A stretch of 64,000 bases of DNA from Benthicola sp039584685 (GCA_039584685.1 JBDGXI010000003.1:1-64000), one strand, 5' to 3'; positions 40,359 through 49,039 are shown, numbered from the stretch's first letter. Translations and numbers: made by a program. The notes: generated from the letters alone by a model not told the origin.

Positions 40359-42347
40359 TCAGGCCATCGCCGGTGATGGCTCTCCCCCCGTGTCCTCGAG
40401 GGGAGATTCACTCGATCGTCGGGCTTCAGGTGCGGGAGGAAGGACCGGTGCGGGCGCCGGCGTCATGTCCTTCAACGGCGGCAGTTCACCTCCGTCCTCA
40501 AGGATGCGAACATCCTCGAGGTCCAGCGTCTCACGCTCGAGCAGCGCCTCCGCGATCGCGCCGAGCAGATCACTGTTCGCAGTGAGCACCTCCTCCGCCT
40601 TCGAGTACGCTTCATCCAGCATCCGCTTGATCTCGCTGTCCACCAGTTCCGCGGTCTTATCAGACACGTCGCGGCGCTGGCTTATCTCCCGGCCCAGGAA
40701 GATCTCGTGGTCCTGCTCACCCACCGCGATAGGACCGAGCACGTCCGACATGCCGAACTGAGTGACCATGCGCCGGGCGATCCCGGTCGCCCGCTCGATG
40801 TCGTTTCCGGCGCCTGTCGTGATCTTCGACGGTCCGAAGATCATCTCTTCCGCCACCCGGCCGCCGAACAGCATGACCAGCTGCCCCTGCAGCCACCCCT
40901 TGGTGTAGTTGTGGCGGTCCTCCTCGGGCAGCGAGGCCGTGATGCCCAAAGCCCGTCCGCGCGGCATGATGCTGACCTTGTGGAGCGGATCCAGCCCTGG
41001 CACGCGCCGAGCGATCACCGCGTGACCCGCTTCGTGGTACGCCGTCACCCGTCGCTCTTCATCAGAAATGACCATGCTGCGCCGCTCGGCACCCAGCATG
41101 ACCTTGTCCTTGGCGGAATCGAAGTCATCCATATACACCCGGTCCTTATCGTGCCGGGCGGCCAGAAGAGCGGCCTCGTTCACGATGTTGGCCAGGTCGG
41201 CCCCGGACAGGCCCGGCGTGCCTTTGGCCAGGACCTTCAGGTTGACGTCGTCCGACAGCGGGATCTCTTTAGTGTGTACCCTCAGTATCCCCTCGCGTCC
41301 GTTCACATCGGGAAAGTCGACCACGATCTGGCGATCGAAACGCCCCGGGCGAAGGAGAGCCGGGTCCAGAACGTCTGGCCGGTTCGTCGCGGCCAGCAGG
41401 ATGACACCCTCGTTGGATTCGAAGCCGTCCATCTCCACGAGGAGTTGATTCAGGGTCTGCTCCCTCTCGTCGTGCCCGCCGCCGAGCCCGGCGCCGCGGT
41501 GCCGACCGACCGCATCGATCTCATCGATGAAGATGATGCACGGCGCGTGCGACTTACCCTGCTCGAACAGGTCCCGGACGCGGCTCGCTCCGACGCCCAC
41601 GAACATCTCGACGAAATCCGATCCGCTCATCGAGAAGAAGGGGCGCCCCGCTTCGCCGGCCACGGCCCTGGCGAGCAGTGTCTTCCCAGTTCCAGGCGGC
41701 CCCACCAGCAGGGCTCCCTTGGGAAGCCGTCCTCCCAGGCGCCTGAACTTCGCCGGGTCCTTCAGAAACTCGATGATCTCCTCGAGCTCTTCCTTGGCCT
41801 CATCCGCGCCTGCCACGTCGACGAAAGTCACCTGCGGCGTATCACCGGTGAGCAGCTTGGCCTTGGACTTCCCGAAGCTGAACGCCCGCGAGCCGCCGGC
41901 CTGCATCTGCCGGAAGAAGAAGAACCACAGGCCTATGATCAGGATCCACGGTAGAACCGAGATCAGGTAGTTGACCCAGTTCGCGCCCGTCTCCTCCGCC
42001 TTCACCTCGACGCCCGAGGCCTCGAGTCCATCGATCAGCTCCTGGCTCGCCTCCAAGGGCAGCAGCGTGTGGAACTGCTCGACCGGTTGGCCGTCGACCT
42101 GCATGGGGGTCCGCAGCTCGCCTTCGACCTTGCGAGCTTCGGAAAAGGTGACCGAGCGAACGTTGTCGCCCTCCAGCTGCTCACGGAATTCGGTGTACGT
42201 GAGCTCCCGCTCCAGCTGGCGGCTGGTCTCCATCACCTGAAATATGGCCAGCGGAATAAGGATCACCAGCGCCCAGAAGGAAGCCGTGCGCAGAAAGCGA
42301 CCCGTCTTCAGATCCTTGTTTCCGTCGTCCGGACTCGTCTTAGCCAC
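40359..42347 (-). CDS. ftsH: ATP-dependent zinc metalloprotease FtsH
   Basis: 662 residues, the membrane AAA+ protease. Two transmembrane helices (about 22-40 and 125-145) flank a periplasmic domain. Walker A is GPPGTGKTLLARAVAGEAG, Walker B is IIFIDEIDAVGRHRG, and the second region of homology and the arginine fingers are present. The zinc site is HEAGH with the downstream Asp. The C-terminal tail is Pro-rich and low in complexity. Start GTG with AGGAAGGA upstream. It follows hpt, the common tilS-hpt-ftsH order. Confidence 0.97.
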   Translation of the reverse strand: MAKTSPDDGNKDLKTGRFLRTASFWALVILIPLAIFQVMETSRQLERELTYTEFREQLEGDNVRSVTFSEARKVEGELRTPMQVDGQPVEQFHTLLPLEASQELIDGLEASGVEVKAEETGANWVNYLISVLPWILIIGLWFFFFRQMQAGGSRAFSFGKSKAKLLTGDTPQVTFVDVAGADEAKEELEEIIEFLKDPAKFRRLGGRLPKGALLVGPPGTGKTLLARAVAGEAGRPFFSMSGSDFVEMFVGVGASRVRDLFEQGKSHAPCIIFIDEIDAVGRHRGAGLGGGHDEREQTLNQLLVEMDGFESNEGVILLAATNRPDVLDPALLRPGRFDRQIVVDFPDVNGREGILRVHTKEIPLSDDVNLKVLAKGTPGLSGADLANIVNEAALLAARHDKDRVYMDDFDSAKDKVMLGAERRSMVISDEERRVTAYHEAGHAVIARRVPGLDPLHKVSIMPRGRALGITASLPEEDRHNYTKGWLQGQLVMLFGGRVAEEMIFGPSKITTGAGNDIERATGIARRMVTQFGMSDVLGPIAVGEQDHEIFLGREISQRRDVSDKTAELVDSEIKRMLDEAYSKAEEVLTANSDLLGAIAEALLERETLDLEDVRILEDGGELPPLKDMTPAPAPVLPPAPEARRSSESPLEDTGGEPSPAMA

Positions 42348-42379
42348 TTCAGTCCTTCCTCTGCGTTTCCATCAGCCGC

Positions 42380-42964
42380 TCAGATGCTAGCCACGAAGGG
42401 GAGATGTCGGAAATCCTCGGCATGGTCAAGCCCGTAGCCGACCAGGAACTCCTCCGGGGCATCGAATCCGACCCACCGGGGCTCCAGAACGAGATCTTCC
42501 GCGATGTTCTTGTGCAGCAGGGCGCACAACTCGACCGAAGCGGGGGTGCGGCTCTCCAACGCCTGCGCCAGCCGGTTGATCGTGTTGCCGCTGTCGACGA
42601 TGTCTTCCACGAGGATGATGTGACGTCCCTCGATCGGCGCCGTCGGGTCGTAGAGGAGCTTGACGTCTCCGGAGGTGGTGGTTCCCGCCCCATAGCTCGA
42701 TGCCACGATGAAGTCCACGTGCAGCGGCCGAGCGATGTGCCGAACCAGGTCGCTCAAGAAGATGAACGAGCCCTTCAGAAGACCGAGGATGAGCACGTCG
42801 GCATCGGGGGTGTAGTGGCCGGTTATCTCGGCTCCCATCTCGCGAACGCGGGACTCGATGGCCTCGGCACCGAATACCACCCGCTTCAATTCGCGGCCAC
42901 CGGTGCGTGCCAGAAGCCCCTCTTCGGTGAGGTAAGGCGCGCCGGCTCTCGCGTGGTCATTCAT
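42380..42964 (-). CDS. hpt: Hypoxanthine phosphoribosyltransferase
   Basis: 194 residues, purine salvage enzyme converting hypoxanthine or guanine plus PRPP to IMP or GMP. LILGLLKGSFIFLSDLVRHI is followed by the PRPP loop VEDIVDSGNTINRL and by the C-terminal VGFDAPEEFLVGYGLD. The ATG overlaps the tilS stop by eight bases (ATGAATGA), which fixes the start. Confidence 0.96.
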   Translation of the reverse strand: MNDHARAGAPYLTEEGLLARTGGRELKRVVFGAEAIESRVREMGAEITGHYTPDADVLILGLLKGSFIFLSDLVRHIARPLHVDFIVASSYGAGTTTSGDVKLLYDPTAPIEGRHIILVEDIVDSGNTINRLAQALESRTPASVELCALLHKNIAEDLVLEPRWVGFDAPEEFLVGYGLDHAEDFRHLPFVASI

Positions 42965-44381
42965 GTCGCAACTCGAACTCCAGCAGGGAAGTCGGGAAGG
43001 CGGGGCCGCGGTTCGTCTCGGCCGTGGCCAGTCCTTCGACCCATAGAATGTTGCCCAAGCGGTCCGCCAGCACCGGCAACCCGGCCCGTTCACTGACGGG
43101 AATTCGTCGGTCGCCGAACAGCTTCTTGAGCTTCCGTGTTCCCCCGGCGAGCCGAATCCTGTCTCCCTCTCTCCAACCCCTGAACATCAAGGGATAATGA
43201 CCCGGCGACACGGCCACGGCAATCCGCTCCGGGAGGGACGCTCCGGCCGATACGGGCCTCCAACTGACTTCCAACGCGCGTTCCCCGATCCGCATCGACC
43301 CGCTCCCGGCTCGCTCGTGCACGAGCAACTCGTCGGCAGGCGCCTGCGGCGCTTCCCGCGCGACGACAATGCGGTCGAACTCCCTCCAGACCTGCAGACC
43401 GCCTCCGACCATCACGCGTCCGCCGCTACGGCCCTCGCTGATAAACTCGACCCCGGCCCGGGTTCCTCCGGCGGTGAGCGAGACTCCCTGAGCGCGAGCC
43501 AACGCGCGCAGGGCGATGGCCAGCAGCTCGGGGCCTCCGCGGGCGATACGGTGTCGGTCCAGCTCGATTCGTCCCTGGCGCGCCTGCCGGGGCGCGGCTT
43601 CGAGCAGCAGGGCTGCGGCGGCCCGCTCGCCGAGCTCGTGCGCCCGGGCCGCCGCCTGGCCGAGCTGCACGAGATGACGCACCGTTTCCGGTTCGACGCT
43701 CTCCAGGGCGGGGATGGCTTCGGTCCGGAGACGGACCCGGGCCCAGCGTCGATCCGTGTTGGAAGGATCATCGATCCACCGCACCCCGCGGCCTTCCAGG
43801 TACTGGCTAAGCTCCCGGCGCCGAAACGGCAGAAGCGGGCGGACGATCGGCCCTCTCCGGGCGGGGACACCGGCGAGCCCCCTGAGATCAGCGCCCCGCA
43901 TGATTCGAAACAACACGGTCTCGGCCTGGTCATCCGCGTGGTGCCCGACGGCCAGGCGGTCCGCTCCTGTGCCGCGCACAACCGTGTCCAACCACCGGTA
44001 GCGGACGCGGCGCAGGGTAGCCTGACTCACCTTCGGGGGGATTCGCGGTCTTCCGACGTGGCAGGGGACGCCCACATCGGCCGCGAGCTCGCGCGTTCGT
44101 GAGGCATCGCGCTCGGAACCGACGCGGACTCGGTGATCGAAGTGGGCCGCTTCGAGCCGCAGGTCCAGATCGGACGAGAGATCGGAGAGCAAGTGCAACA
44201 GCGCGGTCGAGTCGGGACCGCCCGACAGCCCCACGATGACCTTCGACCCCGGCGGAATCAATTCGGGCTCGGCTGCAAGATGGGAGTGCAGGACGCCCGG
44301 AAGTCCCTGGCGAACGACGGTGCGCCGCGGGGTCAGGTTGACGGTCCTTCCTCCCTCGACGAACCCCGGCCATCGCGCCAT
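42957..44381 (-). CDS. tilS: tRNA(Ile)-lysidine synthase TilS
   Basis: 474 residues, an N-type PP-loop ATPase that converts C34 of tRNA-Ile2 to lysidine so that AUA is read as Ile. The PP-loop is VIVGLSGGPDSTALLHLL, followed by AHFDHRVR and GHHADDQAETVLFRIMRG. A linker and a C-terminal TilS domain (REGDRIRLAGGTRKLKKLFGDRRIP) complete it. Start uncertain: the ATG at 44381 overlaps the preceding small gene by 49 bases and has a weak ribosome site, but no closer ATG or GTG exists before the PP-loop. A TTG closer in is possible. Confidence 0.92.
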   Translation of the reverse strand: MARWPGFVEGGRTVNLTPRRTVVRQGLPGVLHSHLAAEPELIPPGSKVIVGLSGGPDSTALLHLLSDLSSDLDLRLEAAHFDHRVRVGSERDASRTRELAADVGVPCHVGRPRIPPKVSQATLRRVRYRWLDTVVRGTGADRLAVGHHADDQAETVLFRIMRGADLRGLAGVPARRGPIVRPLLPFRRRELSQYLEGRGVRWIDDPSNTDRRWARVRLRTEAIPALESVEPETVRHLVQLGQAAARAHELGERAAAALLLEAAPRQARQGRIELDRHRIARGGPELLAIALRALARAQGVSLTAGGTRAGVEFISEGRSGGRVMVGGGLQVWREFDRIVVAREAPQAPADELLVHERAGSGSMRIGERALEVSWRPVSAGASLPERIAVAVSPGHYPLMFRGWREGDRIRLAGGTRKLKKLFGDRRIPVSERAGLPVLADRLGNILWVEGLATAETNRGPAFPTSLLEFELRHE

Positions 44382-44662
44382 GTGCCCGCGTTCCGGTCGA
44401 ATCGAAGCTCGTTCGGAACCGGGACCTCCAGGGCACGGATCGGCGGAATCGCGGCAGGTTCCTGCGCCGGGTCCACGCAAGGTAACTCGGCCGTGCCTCC
44501 CACCACGCGTCCCTTCTCTGCCGGTCCCAGTTTTCTGCTGCGCCCGAACACGTAGATGTCGAAAGCCCGTCGCATGTCCAAGCGACCTGGAATACCTACG
44601 TCGGGTGCCACGACGGCAGCCCGGCCGTCCATCTCGTCCTGGGTGGTCCCCGACTCGGTCAT
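44333..44662 (-). CDS. Small hypothetical protein between frr and tilS
   Basis: 109 residues. The ATG overlaps the frr stop as ATGA, which suggests translational coupling. The centre (DMRRAFDIYVFGRSRKLGPAEKGRVVGG) looks protein-like and is followed by a Pro-rich stretch (AAIPPIRALEVPVPNELRFDR) and a charged tail. No domain, signal peptide or membrane helix recognised. It overlaps tilS by 49 bases if tilS starts at 44381. It could be a real lineage-specific gene or an open frame caused by high GC; I lean toward real because of the coupling and position. Confidence 0.45.
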   Translation of the reverse strand: MTESGTTQDEMDGRAAVVAPDVGIPGRLDMRRAFDIYVFGRSRKLGPAEKGRVVGGTAELPCVDPAQEPAAIPPIRALEVPVPNELRFDRNAGTWRDGRGSSREEGPST

Positions 44663-45216
44663 ACCTCCATCACTTCCTGTTCCTTGTGCTCGAGCATGGA
44701 ATCGAGTTTCGCGATGTGGCCGTCCGTCAGCTCCTGGAGCTTGTCGAGCTCGCGGCGCATCTCGTCCTCCCCGATCACACCTTCCTTCTTCTGACGCTCG
44801 ACCTCGGCCTTCGCCTTGTGACGGGCGTGGCGCACCGCCACCCGACCTTCCTCCGTCATCCGGTGAAGCACCTTCACCATCTCCCGACGCCGTTCTTCCG
44901 TCAGCGCCGGGATGCTCACCCGGATCACGTTGCCATCCACCGACGGATTGAGGCCGAGGTCGGCTGCCTGGATGGCCTTGGCCACCGTGCCGACCAGACT
45001 CGTATCCCACGGCTGTACGACCAGCATCTGAGGCTCCGGAGCGGTGACCGTCGCCGTTTGCTTGAGAGGCATCTTGGAGCCGTACGCGTCCACCTGCACC
45101 GTATCCAGCAGACCCGGCGACGCCTTGCCGGTGCGCACGCCCGCGAACTCGCGCGAGATAGCCTCCAGGTTCCTGTCCATCTGCAGGGAGGCTTCCTTCA
45201 GTGTCGGGCTGACCAT
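44659..45216 (-). CDS. frr: Ribosome recycling factor
   Basis: 185 residues, splits post-termination ribosomes with EF-G. Domain I helices (LEAISREFAGVRTGKASPGLLD, then RREMVKVLHRMTEEGRVAVRHARHKA in outline) and domain II (VQPWDTSLVGTVAKAI; NVIRVSIPALTEERR) match the family closely. Usual length. It follows pyrH by 13 bases. Confidence 0.97.
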   Translation of the reverse strand: MVSPTLKEASLQMDRNLEAISREFAGVRTGKASPGLLDTVQVDAYGSKMPLKQTATVTAPEPQMLVVQPWDTSLVGTVAKAIQAADLGLNPSVDGNVIRVSIPALTEERRREMVKVLHRMTEEGRVAVRHARHKAKAEVERQKKEGVIGEDEMRRELDKLQELTDGHIAKLDSMLEHKEQEVMEV

Positions 45217-45229
45217 CTGATCTCCCCCT

Positions 45230-45943
45230 TCACGTTACGAGTGTACCGATTCTCTCGCCCTGCAGCGCCGCGAGAATCGCCCCCGGCTTGCGGATGTTCA
45301 GGACGATCACCGGCAAGTCGTTGTCCCGGCATAGCGATACGGCTGCGGCATCCATCACGGCAAGCTCATCGTTGATGATCTCCCGGTACGTGAGGTCGGG
45401 GAGGAACTTGGCGTCCGGCTCGTGAGCCGGATCCGCGGAATAGACACCGTCCACCTTGGTTGCCTTCAGGATCACGTCAGCTTCCATCTCGATGGCGCGG
45501 AGAACGGCAGCCGTATCGGTAGAAAAATACGGATTCCCCGTGCCGCCGGCGAAGATCACGACCCGGCCTTTCTCGATGTGGCGCAGCGCCCTTCTCCGAA
45601 TGTAGGGCTCGGCCAGCTGCTCCATTCGGATCGCGGTCATGACGCGCGACTCGATTCCATGCCGCTCGAGAGCGTCCTGGAGCGCCAGGGCGTTGATCAC
45701 CGTGGCGAGCATGCCCATGTAATCCGCCGACACCCGGTCCATGCCTCGCTGGCTGGCCACCGCTCCTCGCACGATGTTGCCGCCGCCCACCACCAGACCC
45801 AGGCGTACCCCGGCCTCGTAGACCTTCTCGATCTCCAGGACGAGACGATCCACCACCTGTGGCTCGATTCCGAACCCCTGGTCACCCGCGAGCGACTCGC
45901 CCGAGATCTTGACCAGGGCCCGGGGGTATTTCAGTTCCGGCAA
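45230..45943 (-). CDS. pyrH: Uridylate kinase PyrH
   Basis: 237 residues, amino-acid-kinase fold, UMP to UDP. LVKISGESLAGDQGFGI, GLVVGGGNIVRGA, VIFAGGTGNPYFSTDTAAVLRA and KATKVDGVYSADP are all family signatures. Hexameric and regulated by GTP and UTP in known members. Standard place between tsf and frr. Confidence 0.97.
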   Translation of the reverse strand: MPELKYPRALVKISGESLAGDQGFGIEPQVVDRLVLEIEKVYEAGVRLGLVVGGGNIVRGAVASQRGMDRVSADYMGMLATVINALALQDALERHGIESRVMTAIRMEQLAEPYIRRRALRHIEKGRVVIFAGGTGNPYFSTDTAAVLRAIEMEADVILKATKVDGVYSADPAHEPDAKFLPDLTYREIINDELAVMDAAAVSLCRDNDLPVIVLNIRKPGAILAALQGERIGTLVT

Positions 45944-45953
45944 TGGTACCTCC

Positions 45954-46802
45954 CTAACCTCCGATCGCGAAGCGCACGAACCGCCGAACGCTCACATCGG
46001 AGCCTTGGCTGGCGACGAGATCCTCGATCGTCGTGTCAGGATCCTTGACGAAAGCCTGCTTGAGGAGCGTGTTCTCCTCGAAGTACTTCCTCATCCGACC
46101 TTCCACGATCTTCTCGGCGATGTGGTCCGGCTTGCCCTCGGCCTTCGCCTGCTCGACGAGGAAGGCTCTCTCGCGCTCGCGATCTTGTGCCGGAATGTCT
46201 TCCGGAGAGACCCCCATCGGGTTGGTCGCCGCCACGTGCATGGCGAGGTCCTTCGCCAGCTCGGACCCCTCGCCTGCCCCACCGCTGAGCTCCATCAGGA
46301 CGCCGATCCGGCCGCCGAAGTGCAGGTACGAACCGACCTCCCCGCCCTCCGGAGCTGCATACCGTACGGCCTTTCGCACCTCGAGGTTTTCGCCGATGGT
46401 CGCCCGCAGGGTTGTGAGTTCTCCGGCCAGGGCCTCGAATCCCTCGGTCTCCAGAAGTGCCGCCCCCGTCAGGACCTCGCCGTCCGGCAAATCGGATTCT
46501 GCTACGCTCGCCGCGAGGCGGGACGCGAAATCCAGGAAGTCCTGGTTGCGGGCCACGAAATCGGTTTCACTGGATACGGCCACCATGCCGGTGGCGGACT
46601 CGCCACTCGCGATCGCCACCACACCCTCGGCCATCTCGCGCTCCGCCCGCTTCGCGGCCTTCGCTGCACCCCACTGCCGGAGAAGGTCGATCGCCTGCTC
46701 CTCGTCGCCCCCGGTCTCGAGCAGGGCCTTCTTGCAGTCCATCATTCCCGCCCCCGTCCGGTCACGCAAGGATTTGACCGCACTCGCCGTGATCGCTGAC
46801 AT
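45954..46802 (-). CDS. tsf: Elongation factor Ts
   Basis: 282 residues, nucleotide exchange factor for EF-Tu. The UBA-like start has VKSLRDRTGAGMMDCKKAL with the TGAGMMDCKKAL signature; SSETDFVARN lies in the core. The ATG at 46802 has AGGGA upstream; the longer open frame would run back into the terminator and is rejected. A strong terminator lies between rpsB and tsf, and I see no good promoter after it, so expression may rely on read-through. Confidence 0.96.
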   Translation of the reverse strand: MSAITASAVKSLRDRTGAGMMDCKKALLETGGDEEQAIDLLRQWGAAKAAKRAEREMAEGVVAIASGESATGMVAVSSETDFVARNQDFLDFASRLAASVAESDLPDGEVLTGAALLETEGFEALAGELTTLRATIGENLEVRKAVRYAAPEGGEVGSYLHFGGRIGVLMELSGGAGEGSELAKDLAMHVAATNPMGVSPEDIPAQDRERERAFLVEQAKAEGKPDHIAEKIVEGRMRKYFEENTLLKQAFVKDPDTTIEDLVASQGSDVSVRRFVRFAIGG

Positions 46803-46889
46803 TTCTCTATCCCTTCTCTTTCTCTGCTTCTGTTCCGTTTCAAGTCTCGCCGGCGCGCGTCCGGCCTTTCCAACGATGTCGTTCCCCCC

Positions 46890-46916
46890 AAAAAAATGGG
46901 CCACCGAAGTGGCCCA
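46890..46916 (-). terminator. Intrinsic terminator or attenuator between rpsB and tsf
   Basis: Minus strand: TGGGCCAC (46909-46916), tetraloop TTCG, GTGGCCCA (46897-46904), then a run of seven T (46890-46896). A perfect eight-pair stem with a UUCG loop. It should end much of the rplM-rpsI-rpsB transcript and lower tsf expression. Confidence 0.93.
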
Positions 46917-46930
46917 CCGTTTCGCGTCGC

Positions 46931-47965
46931 TCAGGGTGAGCCGGGGTCTTTACCGTCCCCGTCTTCGCCCGGAACCGCCTCCGCGGTAACCGCCACTTCC
47001 TCGACCTCGGCGGGATCATCCGGCTGCGCCTCCACAGCTTCCGCCAGCGATATCTCGACGTCGAGGATCTCATCGCCGATGCTCTCGGACTCGCCGTCGG
47101 CGTCATCGCCCTCGGGCACGCCAGCCTCGGGATCGGACGCGTGCCGGCGGCGCTTGATGAGCTCCGGTCGAGGTCTGCGCTTCGGCCTCTTCTTGCGTTT
47201 TCCATCCACGGGCTCGGTTCCGCCGGCGTCCGACGAGTACGTCAGGGCCGTGCCCTCGTCCCTGTCGCCCGCGGCGTCCGGCGCCTCCCGCCTGGCCATC
47301 AGGATCTCGTCGGCCATCACCCCGGTGATCAGGGAAACGGACCGGATTGCATCGTCATTCCCAGCGATCGCGATGGTCAGCATGTCAGGATCGGCGTTCG
47401 TGTCGGCAATGGCCACGACCGGAATGCCAAGCCGATTCGCCTCGCGGACCGCTATCTCTTCCTTGTTAGCGTCGACCACGAAGACCAGCCCCGGCAACCG
47501 GGTCATGTCCTTGATCCCGGACAGATAGCGCTCGAGCTTCTCGCGCTCCCGATCGAGAAGCAGACGCTCCTTCTTCGTGTAGAACTCGAAGGCGCCCTCC
47601 TCGACCCCGCGCTCGAGGTCCTTGAGTCGCCGGATGTTCTTCTTGATCGTCTGGAAGTTCGTCAGCAACCCGCCGAGCCAGCGTTCGGTGACATAGAATG
47701 CCCCGGCGCGCTCTGCTTCAGCCCGCACCAGTCCCTTGAGCTGCGGCTTCGTGCACACGAACAGGACGTTGCCACCACCTCGCACGACACCATTCACCAG
47801 ATCGCGCGCCCGATTCAACTCCCGGAGGGTCTTCTTCAGGTCGATCAGGTAAATCCCGCCCCGCTCCGCGAAGATGAACCTGCGCATCTTCGGGTTCCAG
47901 CGGTGCGTCTGGTGGCCGAAGTGGACGCCTGCCTGTAGCAGATCCTTCAGACCGACTTCTGACAT
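46931..47965 (-). CDS. rpsB: Ribosomal protein S2 with a long charged C-terminal extension
   Basis: 344 residues. The first 228 or so are canonical S2 (LLQAGVHFGHQTHRWNPKM, WLGGLLTNFQTIKKNI, VVDANKEEIAVREANRLGIPVVAI, ending at ADEILMARREAP). About 115 more follow: a linker, a basic patch (KRKKRPKRRPRPELIKRRR, about 256-274), and then an acidic Asp/Glu-rich tail to the end. E. coli S2 has 241 residues. Acidic S2 extensions occur in some phyla, but one this size with a basic block is unusual. Confidence 0.96.
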   Translation of the reverse strand: MSEVGLKDLLQAGVHFGHQTHRWNPKMRRFIFAERGGIYLIDLKKTLRELNRARDLVNGVVRGGGNVLFVCTKPQLKGLVRAEAERAGAFYVTERWLGGLLTNFQTIKKNIRRLKDLERGVEEGAFEFYTKKERLLLDREREKLERYLSGIKDMTRLPGLVFVVDANKEEIAVREANRLGIPVVAIADTNADPDMLTIAIAGNDDAIRSVSLITGVMADEILMARREAPDAAGDRDEGTALTYSSDAGGTEPVDGKRKKRPKRRPRPELIKRRRHASDPEAGVPEGDDADGESESIGDEILDVEISLAEAVEAQPDDPAEVEEVAVTAEAVPGEDGDGKDPGSP

Positions 47966-48011
47966 GCTATCGATAACTCGCTGCTCGGGTTCAGCTTCGC
48001 CGCGGCCTGTT

Positions 48012-48407
48012 CTACCGCTTGGAGAATTGGAAGCGCTTGCGGGCCTTCGGTTGGCCGGGTTTCTTGCGCTCGACGACTCTCGGATCGCGCGTCAGCAGAT
48101 CGTGCGAACGCAACGTGGGGCGCATGTCCTCATCCGCCACCAGAATGGCGCGCGCCACGGCCAGCTGGATCGCCTCCGCCTGGCCGGACGGGCCTCCGCC
48201 CGCCACCCTGGCGAACACGCCGTACTGACCTTCCGTGCCGGTCACTTCAAAGGGCTTGCCCGCCGCCGTGCGGTGCCGCGCGAGTGGGAAATAGTCTTCG
48301 ATGCCTCGGCCGTTGATGCTCCAGGAGCCCTCCCCGGGCCGGAGCCATACGCGCGCGACCGCCGACTTGCGGCGGCCCACCGCCTGGTATGTCGTACTGT
48401 CCGCCAA
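48012..48407 (-). CDS. rpsI: Ribosomal protein S9
   Basis: 131 residues, small-subunit protein whose C-terminal tail reaches the P-site tRNA. GRRKSAVARVWLRPG at the start, then QAEAIQLAVARAIL and LTRDPRVVERKKPGQPKARKRFQFSKR in outline, ending in the conserved basic SKR. Co-transcribed with rplM (31-base gap). Confidence 0.97.
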   Translation of the reverse strand: MADSTTYQAVGRRKSAVARVWLRPGEGSWSINGRGIEDYFPLARHRTAAGKPFEVTGTEGQYGVFARVAGGGPSGQAEAIQLAVARAILVADEDMRPTLRSHDLLTRDPRVVERKKPGQPKARKRFQFSKR

Positions 48408-48438
48408 GCTTCCTCCGTGTCGTGTGTCGCCCTGTCAG

Positions 48439-48867
48439 TCAGACGTCCAGGGGCTGCGGCTGCTGCGCCGCGTGCGGGTGCTCCGCCCCCGGGTATACCT
48501 TCAGCTTCTGAGCCATCTGGCGCCCGAGACTGTTCTTCGGGAGCATCCCCTTCACAGCCCTCTCGATCACGCGCTCGGGATGTCGCTTGATCATCGTCTC
48601 AAACGGGATCATGCGCTCGCCGCCCATGTAACCACTGTGGCGGAAGTACTCCTTCTGCTCGGCCTTCCGGCCCGTGAGGCGCACGTTCCGCGCGTTCACC
48701 ACCACCACGTAGTCGCCCACGTCGAGGTGCGGACTGAACGTCGGCTTGTGCTTGCCTCTCAGTACGGTGGCCAGGCGCGTGGCCAGGCGCCCCAGGACCT
48801 GGTCCGTAGCGTCGACGACGAACCAGTCTCGCTGGATCTCACCTGCCTTGACCGAATACGTCTTCAT
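48439..48867 (-). CDS. rplM: Ribosomal protein L13
   Basis: 142 residues, an early assembly protein of the large subunit. RDWFVVDATDQVLGRLATRLA, GDYVVVVNARNVRLTGRK, YFRHSGYMGG and AVKGMLPKNSLGRQM are diagnostic. First gene of the rplM-rpsI-rpsB transcript. A promoter and a terminator-like hairpin lie upstream, so L13 or another factor may control the leader. Confidence 0.97.
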   Translation of the reverse strand: MKTYSVKAGEIQRDWFVVDATDQVLGRLATRLATVLRGKHKPTFSPHLDVGDYVVVVNARNVRLTGRKAEQKEYFRHSGYMGGERMIPFETMIKRHPERVIERAVKGMLPKNSLGRQMAQKLKVYPGAEHPHAAQQPQPLDV

Positions 48868-48931
48868 TCCCGAATCGCCCCACTCGCTCGGGCGCCGGAA
48901 GCGCCTTCACATGTTCACATACATCTGGGAG

Positions 48932-48966
48932 AAAAAGCGAGCCGCCCCGCACATGGCGGCAGCGGC
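48932..48966 (-). promoter_or_regulatory. Terminator-like hairpin in the rplM leader
   Basis: Minus strand: GCCGCT-G-CCGC pairs with GCGG-GGCGGC (48941-48966, about ten pairs with one bulge, loop CATGT), followed by TCGCTTTTTCTC (T-run at 48932-48936). It lies about 20 bases after the predicted start site and 65 bases before the rplM ATG, so it could attenuate the ribosomal operon. Alternatively it is only the terminator of the upstream sigma gene. Confidence 0.5.
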
Positions 48967-48992
48967 CGAAATCACCCCGCTAGCAGCCCTAA

Positions 48993-49021
48993 AAGCTAAA
49001 GGGCGCGTATGCAAGTGTCAA
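48993..49021 (-). promoter_or_regulatory. Predicted promoter of rplM-rpsI-rpsB
   Basis: Minus strand: perfect TTGACA (49016-49021), 17 bases, TAGCTT (48993-48998). The expected start is near 48986, giving a leader of about 120 bases. It lies just after the end of the sigma-factor gene. Confidence 0.65.
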
Positions 49022-49039
49022 GACACGAGACGCTCGGGT

